Assembly: GCA_005882055.1 (NCBI GenBank)
Contig: VBGQ01000049.1
Span: 1-13,941, forward strand
Reading direction: 5' to 3'
Source: Chloroflexota bacterium
Lineage (GTDB): Bacteria > Chloroflexota > Limnocylindria > QHBO01
DNA length: 13,941 nt
Shown in pieces: positions 1 to 7,066 of the stretch. A program made the position numbers and the translations under genes. Below the pieces are notes generated by a model, which had not been told where the DNA came from, did no database searches, and saw only the letters and a program-made list of their open reading frames with translations. Position 1 is the stretch's first letter; every line of letters starts with the position of its first letter.

Positions 1-1
1 C

Positions 2-1498
2 CTCCTGGGACAGGGTGGCTCAGGGTGGTCGGTGCGTTGGAGCCCCGAGCTGCTCTTCCCGGAGCTCGGCAGCGACGGCTCATTGAAGCTAACCCGGCAG
101 ATCTCGACCCGGGGGCGGATCGTCTCGCGCAACGGGACGGTCTTCGCCATGACCCGCGGCGACGGGATGCGCGTATACCCGCAGGAGACGCTCGCCGGGC
201 AGGCGATCGGCTACGTGAGCAAGGTGACCGCGGACGACCTCAAGACCCTGGCCGCCAAGGGCTACCAGGCCGGCGACTGGGTTGGCCGCAGCGGGCTGGA
301 GCGCGGTGCGGAGGCGCTGCTCCGCGGCACGCCAGGCTTCACCCTCCTCGCCGCGCGGCCGGACGGGGAGCATGCCGTCGTCTTCGAGACGCCAATGACG
401 CCGGGCGCCTCGCTGACCATCAGCCTGCAGCCGGACCTGCAGCGGGCCGCGGAGGCGGCCATGAGCCGCTACCCACGCGTCGGCAACGCGACGGTCGACC
501 CACGCAGCGGCGAGGTCTGGGTCCTCGCCTCGCTCCCAGCCTTCGACCCGAACGCGATGACCCTGGGCAGGACCATGAGCGGTGTCCCGCTCGCCCACCC
601 CAGCCAGGAGCAGATCATCGACAAGGCCGTGCTTGGGGCCTACCCGGCCGGCTCCTCGTTCAAGCCCTTCACCCTGGGCGCCGCACTGCAGACACGCACC
701 GTTACCGCAGAGACGACGATGCTCTGCCCCGGGACGTGGACCTACTCCGGATTCACGTTCAAGAACTGGATGCAGGAATCGCTCGCGGGATACCGCCCCT
801 GGGTCGACACCATGGCGCTGAGCTGCAACACGACCTACATGCCGCTGAGCATCCTGGTCTACCAGCGCAACAAGACCGCCTTGACCGATCTGCAGGCCGC
901 CTTTGGGTTCGGCCAGGGGACCGGCATCCAGTTCCTGTCGGAGAGCCCCGGCGTCCTGCCCGATGCTGCCTACTTCAAGACGCACAGGCGATGGGACGGC
1001 AAGTACTCACCGTACGGTCCGTTTGACCAGATCCAGCTGGCGATCGGACAGGGGTCCTTCCTCGGGACGCCACTCCAGCTCGCCACCGCCTACGCGGCCT
1101 GGGGCAACCGCGGAACGCTCTGGCAGCCCCGCATCGTGCTCAAGGCGACGCTGCCGGATGGAAAGGTCGTGTACCAGAGCAAGGCAACCGTTCACCACAA
1201 GATCCCGCTCTCGCGCGCGGCAATGGACTTCGTGGTGACCACGCTGCGCGCGGTGGTCACCTCGCCGCTCGGAACCGCCACCCGAGCTTTCGCGGGCTTC
1301 CCCATCGCCGCGGCGGGCAAGAGCGGCACCGCGGAGACCGGCGGGCCGGATCCGGATGCATGGTTCCCGGCCTTCGCGCCCATGAACGGCCCGACCATCG
1401 CGTCCGCCACCGTGGTGGTCACCGTGCCGCTGGGGACCGGCGGCGACTTCGCGGCGCCCATCACGCGGCGCGTGATGGAGGCCTTCTTCTTCCGCTGA
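2..1498 (+). CDS. Penicillin-binding protein transpeptidase (5'-partial)
   Basis: This is a peptidoglycan D,D-transpeptidase that cross-links cell-wall peptides outside the membrane. The frame stays open to the left edge, so the N-terminus (membrane anchor and probably a MecA_N/NTF2-like domain) is missing. The GTG at 32 is not the true start. Numbering from that GTG, all three active-site motifs are present in order: SSFK with nucleophile Ser208 and Lys211 (nt 653-664), SCN at 264-266 (SxN motif), and KSGT at 430-433 (the KTG-box variant common in class B PBPs). The stretch RGRIVSRNG at about 28-36 matches the conserved RGxIxDRNG start of the PBP dimerisation domain. The transpeptidase domain occupies roughly residues 150-488. 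The class B family is clear; assignment to PBP2 or a PBP2a/PbpA-like subtype is inference. The cell-wall role is unrelated to the downstream respiratory genes. Confidence 0.9.
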   Translation, partial: LLGQGGSGWSVRWSPELLFPELGSDGSLKLTRQISTRGRIVSRNGTVFAMTRGDGMRVYPQETLAGQAIGYVSKVTADDLKTLAAKGYQAGDWVGRSGLERGAEALLRGTPGFTLLAARPDGEHAVVFETPMTPGASLTISLQPDLQRAAEAAMSRYPRVGNATVDPRSGEVWVLASLPAFDPNAMTLGRTMSGVPLAHPSQEQIIDKAVLGAYPAGSSFKPFTLGAALQTRTVTAETTMLCPGTWTYSGFTFKNWMQESLAGYRPWVDTMALSCNTTYMPLSILVYQRNKTALTDLQAAFGFGQGTGIQFLSESPGVLPDAAYFKTHRRWDGKYSPYGPFDQIQLAIGQGSFLGTPLQLATAYAAWGNRGTLWQPRIVLKATLPDGKVVYQSKATVHHKIPLSRAAMDFVVTTLRAVVTSPLGTATRAFAGFPIAAAGKSGTAETGGPDPDAWFPAFAPMNGPTIASATVVVTVPLGTGGDFAAPITRRVMEAFFFR

Positions 1499-1525
1499 CG
1501 TTCCGCTGGCGCCGCGCACCCTTCT

Positions 1526-1555
1526 TTGACACGCTGAAGCGGCGAACGGTAGCAT
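1526..1555 (+). promoter_or_regulatory. Sigma70-type promoter for the bc-complex cluster
   Basis: A perfect -35 hexamer TTGACA (1526-1531) is followed by an 18-nt spacer and TAGCAT (1550-1555), a 4/6 match to TATAAT. It lies just after the PBP stop and upstream of the oxidoreductase gene. Transcription would start near 1562, giving a leader of about 130 nt. A perfect TTGACA is notable in DNA this GC-rich. No transcript data support it. Confidence 0.5.
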
Positions 1556-1680
1556 CGGCCCACGGTGGCTCCTTGCGCGGCTCCTCGGCAGGCTTCCCGT
1601 GAGGCACCCCGCGTCGTTCCCCCGTGGCGTCCCCGACTGACCCGCCTCGGGAACCCCCTCAAGCCCTTGATTCGGACGGC

Positions 1681-1698
1681 ATGAGCGAGCGCTGGTGA
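1681..1698 (+). other. Possible five-codon leader ORF overlapping the oxidoreductase start
   Basis: ATG at 1681 opens a tiny frame encoding MSERW that stops with TGA at 1696-1698. The GTG start of the next gene (1695-1697) overlaps this stop as GTGA. That arrangement would allow termination-reinitiation coupling. No convincing Shine-Dalgarno sequence precedes 1681, so it may be chance. Confidence 0.2.
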
Positions 1699-3668
1699 TC
1701 TCAGAGAACGCAATTCCGCTCCGGTTCCAGACCGCCGAGGTCGGCGTCGACTGGTTGCAGTGCAACATCGAGTGCCAGGAAGGGTGCCCGGTCAACACCA
1801 ACTGCCGGGGCTACCTGATGCTCGCCGCGGAGGGCCGCTTCGAGGAGGGCTACATCCTCGCCCGCGATCCCAACCCGGTCGCCGCCATCTGCGGCTACGT
1901 GTGCAGCGCCCCGTGCGAGAAGGCGTGCCGGCGCGCGGACATCGACAAGCCGCTGGCCATTCGCGCCATGAAGCGCTTCCTGGTCGACTGGCACTACGGC
2001 AACAACATGCCCGACAACGTCCAGGTCGCCCGACCCACAGGCCGCAGCGTCGGGGTGGTGGGCGCCGGTCCCGCGGGCCTGACGGTGGCGAAGGAGCTGG
2101 CCAGCTACGGGCACGAGGTTCACATCTACGAGGCACTGCCGTCCGGCGGTGGCACGTGCCTGATCGGAGTTCCCGCCTTCCGCCTGCCGCGTGACGTGAT
2201 CGAGCTCGACGTGGCGTGGGTCGCGAAGCACGGCGTCGAGTTCCACTACGACGTGGAGATCGGCCGCGACGTCACTCTGGACCAGCTTCGCGAGCGCCAC
2301 GACGCTGTCGTGGTCTCCGCCGGCTGCATGTACCCGGTGGCCATGAACGTCCCGGGCGAAGAGCTCGACGGCGTGATCTATGGCGTCGACTTCCTCAAGC
2401 GCGCCAACCTGGGAGAGGAGCAGTGGGTCGGCGAGCATGTGGTGGTGGTTGGCGGCGGATATACCGCCATGGACTCGTCGCGCACCGCCCTGCGGCTGGG
2501 TGCCAAGACCAGCACCATCCTCTATCGCCGTGGACCCGAGGAGATGGTGGTCGACGAGGAAGAGCAGCATGAGACGCGCTTCGAGGGCGTCAAGTTCGAG
2601 TTCTTCGCCTCCCCGGTCGAGGTCATCTCCGACGACCGTGGCCACGTTAAAGGCATGACCTTCCAACGCACTCGGCTGGGACCGCCGGACGCGAGCGGGC
2701 GCCGCTCGGCGGAGCCGATCCCGGGCAGCGAATTCACGATCACCTGCGACATGGTCATCCCCTGCACCAGCCAGGCGGCCGACAACAACGTCCTTGGCGA
2801 GTTCGGCGCCAAGCTGAACCGCCACCTGGGGGTGACCGATACCCGGTCGATCGTCGATGGCGGCTCCATCTCGTCCTGGCGCACGAATCCGTTGAACGGG
2901 ACGACGCCCCAGCACGCCGATGGCACGCCGTACAACGCGCTCAAGTTCGACTTCAGCCGCGGCTATGTCGGGACCAACACGGACTCCTTCGCGACGAACG
3001 TGGATGGCGTCTTCGCCTGCGGCGACTTCGTGACGGGACCCGCCACGATCATCGAGGCCGCCGGCAGGGGACGCCGCGCGGCGCGCGCCGTCGACCGTTG
3101 GCTCGCCGGCGCGCGCGACCTCGAGCTCGAGGAGCTACCTGTCATCAACCGCGCGGTGATCACACAGGCCCTCGACCACGACATGCCCAAGGACTACGAG
3201 GGCTTCGAGCGCCACCACATCCCGATGGCCCCGCCGGAGATGCGCCGCGACTTCACCAGCCTCGTCGAGGTCGGCTACGACACCCGCACCGCCATCGAGG
3301 AAGGCGCCCGCTGCCTGCAGTGCAACCACAACATCAACATCGACGGACCCCGCTGTATCCTGTGCGGGCTCTGCGCCGATGTCTGCCCCGAGGGCGTCAT
3401 CTACATGATCGACAAGGCGCAGGTCGGCGGCGACGACCCGGAGATCGACCTCTTCCAGTCGTGGCCGCGGGGGATCGCCATGATCATCGACGAGGAGCGC
3501 TGCATCCGCTGCAACCTCTGCGTCGAGCGCTGTCCCACCAACTGCATCACCATGGACCGGCTCGAGCTCGAGCGCTTCACGCCTGACGGGAAGGTTCTGT
3601 TGGAGAGCTACAAGGACAACGTCCTGGGTCAGATCGGCCAGGAAGCCGGCATCCCGGTGCAGCGATGA
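1695..3668 (+). CDS. GltD-like FAD/NAD(P) oxidoreductase with N- and C-terminal 4Fe-4S domains
   Basis: This is a 657-residue soluble flavoprotein of the glutamate-synthase small-subunit/dihydropyrimidine-dehydrogenase type. Eight cysteines near the N-terminus (C23, C27, C31, C37, C66, C70, C74, C78) fit the Fer4_20 domain that carries iron-sulfur clusters in that family. GAGPAG (123-128) is the FAD dinucleotide site, and GGGYTA (253-258) is the NAD(P)-binding site. GVFACGDFVTGPA starting at 438 is the second FAD contact. About 45-60 residues between 374 and 437 look inserted relative to ordinary GltD. The C-terminus adds a two-cluster ferredoxin: C554, C557, C560, C564 and C603, C606, C609, C613. 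The GTG start at 1695 is the only plausible one, since the next Met (42) would remove four cluster cysteines. The gene heads the cytochrome bc cluster and overlaps the next gene by ATGA. It probably passes electrons between NAD(P)H and the complex; substrate and direction are inference. Confidence 0.88.
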   Translation: MISENAIPLRFQTAEVGVDWLQCNIECQEGCPVNTNCRGYLMLAAEGRFEEGYILARDPNPVAAICGYVCSAPCEKACRRADIDKPLAIRAMKRFLVDWHYGNNMPDNVQVARPTGRSVGVVGAGPAGLTVAKELASYGHEVHIYEALPSGGGTCLIGVPAFRLPRDVIELDVAWVAKHGVEFHYDVEIGRDVTLDQLRERHDAVVVSAGCMYPVAMNVPGEELDGVIYGVDFLKRANLGEEQWVGEHVVVVGGGYTAMDSSRTALRLGAKTSTILYRRGPEEMVVDEEEQHETRFEGVKFEFFASPVEVISDDRGHVKGMTFQRTRLGPPDASGRRSAEPIPGSEFTITCDMVIPCTSQAADNNVLGEFGAKLNRHLGVTDTRSIVDGGSISSWRTNPLNGTTPQHADGTPYNALKFDFSRGYVGTNTDSFATNVDGVFACGDFVTGPATIIEAAGRGRRAARAVDRWLAGARDLELEELPVINRAVITQALDHDMPKDYEGFERHHIPMAPPEMRRDFTSLVEVGYDTRTAIEEGARCLQCNHNINIDGPRCILCGLCADVCPEGVIYMIDKAQVGGDDPEIDLFQSWPRGIAMIIDEERCIRCNLCVERCPTNCITMDRLELERFTPDGKVLLESYKDNVLGQIGQEAGIPVQR

Positions 3669-4399
3669 GCTTCCCGGGACCAGGCGACCTCTATCGGTCC
3701 GTCAAGGAATCGCAGATCTGGCGGTCCTTCTTCCGCCAGTCCTATCCGAACACCAGCCGGACCCGCGCGCTGGCGGTCATGAACAACGTCTTCCTGCACC
3801 TGCACCCGGTGCGGGTCAAGCGCCACGCCGTGCGCTACACGTACACCTTCTGCCTCGGCGGGATCAGCTTCTTCCTGTTCCTGGCGCTGACCGTGACCGG
3901 GCTGTACCTGATGTTCTTCTACGTCCCCTCGGTGAGCCGGGCCTACCAGGACATCCTCTCGATCGAGAACTCGGTGGCGTTCGGCTCGCTGGTGCGGAAC
4001 ATGCATCGCTGGGCGGCTCACCTGATGGTGCTCACCGTCTTCCTGCACATGATTCGGGTCTTCTACCACGGCGCCTACAAGCCGCCGCGCGAGTTCAACT
4101 GGGTGGTCGGGGTGGTCCTGCTGCTGCTGACCCTGCTGCTGAGCTTCACGGGCTACCTGCTGCCGTGGGATCAGATCGCCTTCTGGGCCATCACCGTGGG
4201 CAGCCAGATGGCGACCTACGCGCCGCTCATCCCCGGCGAGTCCTCGATCTTCATCCTGGGCGGCATCGAGGTGGGGCAGAACACGCTCATTCGCTTCTAC
4301 GTGTTCCACGTGATCGCGTTCCCGCTGCTCGCCGCCATCTTCATGGTCGTCCACTTCTGGCGGATCCGGAAGGATGGCGGCATCAGCGGACCGGTCTGA
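3665..4399 (+). CDS. petB: Cytochrome b N-terminal subunit (cytochrome b6-type)
   Basis: This 244-residue membrane protein carries the two b haems of a quinol:cytochrome c/plastocyanin-type oxidoreductase. Haem ligands are His114, His128, His215 and His230. Their spacings of 14 and 15 residues are those of b6f-type cytochrome b6 rather than the 13/14 or 14/14 of other bc1 types. Cys63 lies in FCLGGI, 51 residues before His114. This is the same distance as Cys35 to His86 in chloroplast b6, where the cysteine binds the extra haem c(i) covalently. Four helices fit approximately residues 60-87, 113-133, 147-166 and 211-231. The soluble N-terminal extension of about 55 residues is longer than in plant b6. 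The start ATG overlaps the upstream stop as ATGA (3665-3668). The family is certain; presence of haem c(i) is a prediction from Cys63. Confidence 0.93.
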   Translation: MSFPGPGDLYRSVKESQIWRSFFRQSYPNTSRTRALAVMNNVFLHLHPVRVKRHAVRYTYTFCLGGISFFLFLALTVTGLYLMFFYVPSVSRAYQDILSIENSVAFGSLVRNMHRWAAHLMVLTVFLHMIRVFYHGAYKPPREFNWVVGVVLLLLTLLLSFTGYLLPWDQIAFWAITVGSQMATYAPLIPGESSIFILGGIEVGQNTLIRFYVFHVIAFPLLAAIFMVVHFWRIRKDGGISGPV

Positions 4400-4427
4400 G
4401 CACCGCTAGCATGGAGCTCGCAGCACC

Positions 4428-5045
4428 ATGACCATCGAGAAGCGCCCCAACGCGATCGCGGACAAGACGGCGCCCAGCCAGGCGCCGCGCGTCCCGGCCG
4501 TCGAGAGCCCCGGGGGAGGGCCCAAGCTGCCCGGTCCGCCGGGCGTCCCGGGCACGGAGCGCTTCCGCCTCCTGGCGTACGTCAAGCAGGAATCCATGGT
4601 CCGCGTCGACAAGCGCCCGGACGAGACCGTGCTCACCTGGCCGCACCTGCTGCGTGCCGAGTTCCTGATGGCGGGCCTCATCAGCGGCCTGCTGGTGGTC
4701 ACCTCGTTCCTGATCCAGGCTCCGCTGGAGGAGATGGCAAACGCATCGGTCACCCCGCCCGTGGCCAAGGCGCCCTGGTACTTCCTCGGCCTGCAGGAGA
4801 TCCTCAGTTACTTCAACGCCACCGTCGCGGGCGTCCTGGTGCCTACCCTCTACCTGGTCGGGCTGGCGATCATCCCGTACATCGACCGATCGCCATTCAA
4901 GGCGGCGCGTGACCGCAAGCTGATCTGGATCTTCTTCCTGTGCCTCATGGTCGGGGGCCTGATCGTGACCTTCATCGGCTCATTCTTCCGCGGCCCGGGC
5001 TGGAACTGGCGCTGGCCGTGGGAGGGCATCTTCTTCAACCTATGA
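4428..5045 (+). CDS. Cytochrome b C-terminal subunit (subunit IV-like)
   Basis: This 205-residue protein supplies the C-terminal half of the split cytochrome b and part of the quinol-oxidation (Qo) site. Residues 1-45 are a proline- and glycine-rich, probably disordered tail. A helix at about 79-97 is followed by the loop with the Qo motif, which here reads APWY (115-118) instead of the PEWY of bc1 and b6f. The usual glutamate is therefore absent. Two further helices lie at about 133-155 and 166-188, and the protein ends in a Trp-rich tail (RGPGW, WPWEG). It follows the b6-like gene after 28 nt, where GGAG (4413-4416) is a distant possible ribosome site. It overlaps the Rieske start by ATGA (5042-5045). 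The pairing with the preceding gene makes the family call firm, while consequences of APWY are inferred. Confidence 0.9.
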   Translation: MTIEKRPNAIADKTAPSQAPRVPAVESPGGGPKLPGPPGVPGTERFRLLAYVKQESMVRVDKRPDETVLTWPHLLRAEFLMAGLISGLLVVTSFLIQAPLEEMANASVTPPVAKAPWYFLGLQEILSYFNATVAGVLVPTLYLVGLAIIPYIDRSPFKAARDRKLIWIFFLCLMVGGLIVTFIGSFFRGPGWNWRWPWEGIFFNL

Positions 5046-5290
5046 GCCGCACCAACCTCTCCTACGGGCCGGTCACCACCCAGCCGGCGGGCGAGATCAG
5101 CCGGCGCACCTTCATGCGCCGCATGATCGGCGCGGGGGTCGGGCTGCTCTCGCTCGAGTTCCTAGGTGGCACGCTCGCCTTCCTCTACCCGAACCTGACC
5201 GGCGGCCTGGGCGGCGACATCCCCATCGGCAGCGCCAGCGACATCATCTCCCTCTTCCCGGACTGGGCCAAAGGCCAGCCCTTCAGCTAG
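5042..5290 (+). CDS. Rieske iron-sulfur protein, N-terminal fragment (frameshifted)
   Basis: These 82 residues encode the signal/anchor part of the Rieske subunit. SRRTFM (20-25) is a good twin-arginine motif, followed by a hydrophobic segment at about 28-50, so the protein would be exported folded by Tat and stay anchored. The frame then breaks: after GQPFS it meets TAG at 5288-5290. In the -1 frame the sequence continues directly as LDPKDKVLALYRKCPHLGC into the cluster-binding domain. One extra C in CAGCTAGAC (around 5285-5288) would join the two halves into one protein of about 181 residues. This is either a one-base sequencing/assembly deletion or a real inactivating lesion. The start overlaps the previous gene by ATGA. 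Confidence 0.85.
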   Translation: MSRTNLSYGPVTTQPAGEISRRTFMRRMIGAGVGLLSLEFLGGTLAFLYPNLTGGLGGDIPIGSASDIISLFPDWAKGQPFS

Positions 5291-5304
5291 ACCCAAAGGA
5301 CAAG

Positions 5305-5586
5305 GTGCTCGCGCTCTACCGCAAGTGTCCGCACCTCGGCTGCCAGATCCCGCCGCTCTGCGACAAGAGCCACTGGTTCGAGTGCCTATGCCATGGCAGC
5401 AAGTACACGATTCTGGGAGAGAAGCGCGCTGGTCCCGCCCCGCGCGGGATGGACCGCTTCCCGACGTCCGTCGGCTCGGATGGACAGTATGTGGTGAGCA
5501 CCGGCAAGAAGATCACGGGGCCGCCCATCGGTACCGCCACCTTCGATACCCGGGACACCGACAAGATCCCGCACTGCACCGGCTGA
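5305..5586 (+). CDS. Rieske [2Fe-2S] cluster domain (C-terminal part of frameshifted gene)
   Basis: This is the cluster-binding half of the broken Rieske gene. It contains CPHLGC (the CxHxGC box) and CLCHGS (the CxCHGS box), which together give the two Cys and two His ligands plus the disulfide cysteines. In the complex the cluster takes one electron from quinol at the Qo site and passes it to cytochrome c. GTG at 5305 could serve as a start and has AAAGGA at 5295-5300 in front. However, coding similarity (LDPKDK) continues upstream of it in this frame back to about 5287, so the GTG is probably an internal valine. If both fragments were made separately, this one would lack any export signal. 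The gene sits between the cytochrome b subunits and the dihaem cytochrome c. Confidence 0.85.
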   Translation: MLALYRKCPHLGCQIPPLCDKSHWFECLCHGSKYTILGEKRAGPAPRGMDRFPTSVGSDGQYVVSTGKKITGPPIGTATFDTRDTDKIPHCTG

Positions 5587-5613
5587 GCCGATGCGCCGCC
5601 GCCTGGTGAGCCA

Positions 5614-6411
5614 ATGCGACTGAAGACGCTAGGCGTCGTGGTGGTCACGGCGCTGGCGCTCTTCACCGTCTTCTACTGGGTGTCCGATCCCTCGCGCCTT
5701 AGCGAACGCCAGGCCCAGGCGAGCAAGGACCTGATCGCCTACGGCGAACGCGTCTTTGCCAACAACAAGACGGACGCCTCGGCGGCCCAGTGCGCGCGGT
5801 GCCACGGCGACAACGGGCAAGGCGGTCCGGTACCGGGGACCAAGAACCTGGCTCCCAACCTGCACAGCGCCAGCATCGCCAAGAAGCTCAAGGTCAACCC
5901 GGACTACGTCCACGAGGTCATCAGCTACGGCGGCGTCGTCGTCTCCGGCAACGTCAACTCGGACATGCCGGCGTGGAGCACCGACGTGGGCGGGCCGCTC
6001 ACCGTCCAGCAGATCGATGCCCTGACCGCGCTCGTCACTGGCTGGGCGGAGGAGGCGGCCACCCAGTCGCAGGCGCCGGTGGCCAACACCGCAGATGCGG
6101 GGCACCAGGTCTTCCTCGCCAGGTGTGCCTCCTGCCATGCCGCGGACCTCTCCGGTGGGGTGGGGCCGAATATCCAGAACATCGGCAACGCCCTGGTGAC
6201 CACTGGCCTCCCGGTCCCGCCCAGCGGCCTCAAGCAGATGCAGGCCGACTACGCCAAGGACAAGAAGACGTTCTTCACCCAGTGGATCCGCGACTCGACC
6301 AACAACTACAACGGCGGAACCGCGACGGGAATGCCGGCCTTCCCAGCATCGGACCTGACCGACGACCAGCTTCAGGCGCTGATCACCTTCCTGCTGACGC
6401 AGAAGAAGTGA
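5614..6411 (+). CDS. Membrane-anchored dihaem cytochrome c
   Basis: This 265-residue protein has two c-type cytochrome domains. It should accept electrons from the Rieske centre on the outer face of the membrane and hand them to an oxidase or a soluble carrier. An N-terminal hydrophobic helix (about 5-23, after MRLK) acts as uncleaved anchor or signal. Haem sites are CARCH (60-64) and CASCH (171-175). The likely axial methionines are Met118 (in DMPAW) and Met240 (in GMPAF), each about 55-70 residues after its CxxCH, as expected for class I cytochromes c. The ATG at 5614 is the only start after the Rieske stop and follows it by 27 nt. It plays the part of cytochrome c1 or f in the complex. Confidence 0.93.
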   Translation: MRLKTLGVVVVTALALFTVFYWVSDPSRLSERQAQASKDLIAYGERVFANNKTDASAAQCARCHGDNGQGGPVPGTKNLAPNLHSASIAKKLKVNPDYVHEVISYGGVVVSGNVNSDMPAWSTDVGGPLTVQQIDALTALVTGWAEEAATQSQAPVANTADAGHQVFLARCASCHAADLSGGVGPNIQNIGNALVTTGLPVPPSGLKQMQADYAKDKKTFFTQWIRDSTNNYNGGTATGMPAFPASDLTDDQLQALITFLLTQKK

Positions 6412-6418
6412 GCCGCCC

Positions 6419-7009
6419 ATGACTGCACGTCGCGCACCCTCGCGGACCCTCGGAGCGGGCCTGATCCAGCTGATCGACGACTTCATGAGCTGGCTGCTCT
6501 ACGGCTACGAGACCTGGCTGGTGGCGCTGCTGAAGGGCGTCCCGCTCTTCCTCTACGTCTATTTCCTGCTCACCTACGTGCCGAACTACGTCTACTACCT
6601 GGTCACCCAGTACATCCCCTTCCTGGGGTTCAGCCCCGACGTGGGATTCATCATCGCGCAGGGCGTGGGCGGCGGGAACTTCCTGGTCCTGATCATCTTC
6701 GCGGTCTGGACGCAGGCGGCCCGCGGCCGGCGCGGCTTCGCCTGGACGCTGATCCGCCTCATCGACTTCCTGCAGATGCTCTTCGTCTATCTGCTGCTCA
6801 TCCCCTTGCTGGCCTTCAACATGGCGGGCGGGACCTTCGTGCCGCTGCCCGGCCAGAACCCCTTCCCGCTCCAGGCGCTCGCCTTCGGAACGCTGGTCGC
6901 CGGCCTTGGCCTGGCATCGCTGGTGTACCTGTACTTCGAGTTCCGGCGGGTGACGCGGCGCGACGCGCTGCTCGCCGAATCCCGCTCGACGGCCCTCCAG
7001 GCACGGTAG
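6419..7009 (+). CDS. Multi-spanning membrane protein of the bc cluster, unknown function
   Basis: I do not recognise this 196-residue protein. It has four likely membrane helices at about 41-61, 75-98, 111-133 and 153-173, after a basic N-terminus and an amphipathic stretch (15-40). It is rich in Tyr, Phe and Leu, with a glycine cluster GVGGGN at 82-87 and a basic loop (RGRR) at 102-105. There are no CxxCH or Cys-rich motifs and no obvious His pair for haem. It starts 7 nt after the dihaem cytochrome c stop, so it is very probably co-transcribed. It could be an accessory or assembly subunit of the complex; that rests on position alone. Confidence 0.8.
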   Translation: MTARRAPSRTLGAGLIQLIDDFMSWLLYGYETWLVALLKGVPLFLYVYFLLTYVPNYVYYLVTQYIPFLGFSPDVGFIIAQGVGGGNFLVLIIFAVWTQAARGRRGFAWTLIRLIDFLQMLFVYLLLIPLLAFNMAGGTFVPLPGQNPFPLQALAFGTLVAGLGLASLVYLYFEFRRVTRRDALLAESRSTALQAR

Positions 7010-7066
7010 CGAGCTCCCATTCGTCGACTGGTCCTGCTGCACGCAGCCTGGTCGCTGCTGGTCCTT

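Noticed and set aside
25..1026. Plus-strand 333-codon frame overlapping the penicillin-binding protein
   Set aside because: The product is Arg/Gly/Pro-rich without motifs, while the overlapping frame carries all three transpeptidase motifs.
1499..1694. Search for a riboswitch or small RNA in the leader of the bc cluster
   Set aside because: Apart from the promoter and mini-ORF I see only short, imperfect inverted repeats and no known riboswitch consensus.
1701..2915. Long minus-strand open frame opposite the oxidoreductase, with similar long antisense frames at 89-985, 3629-4354 and 11906-13114
   Set aside because: These are shadows from high-GC codon bias. The plus-strand frames have clear family motifs, while the antisense products are low-complexity and rich in Arg, Gly, His and Val with no recognisable domain.
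4407..4412. A third TAGCAT before the subunit IV gene, in a context (CGCTAGCATGGAGCTC) very like that at 7350
   Set aside because: It has no -35 element at 17-18 nt and lies inside an operon 15 nt before the ATG. The resemblance is probably chance, although the shared 10-mer is curious.
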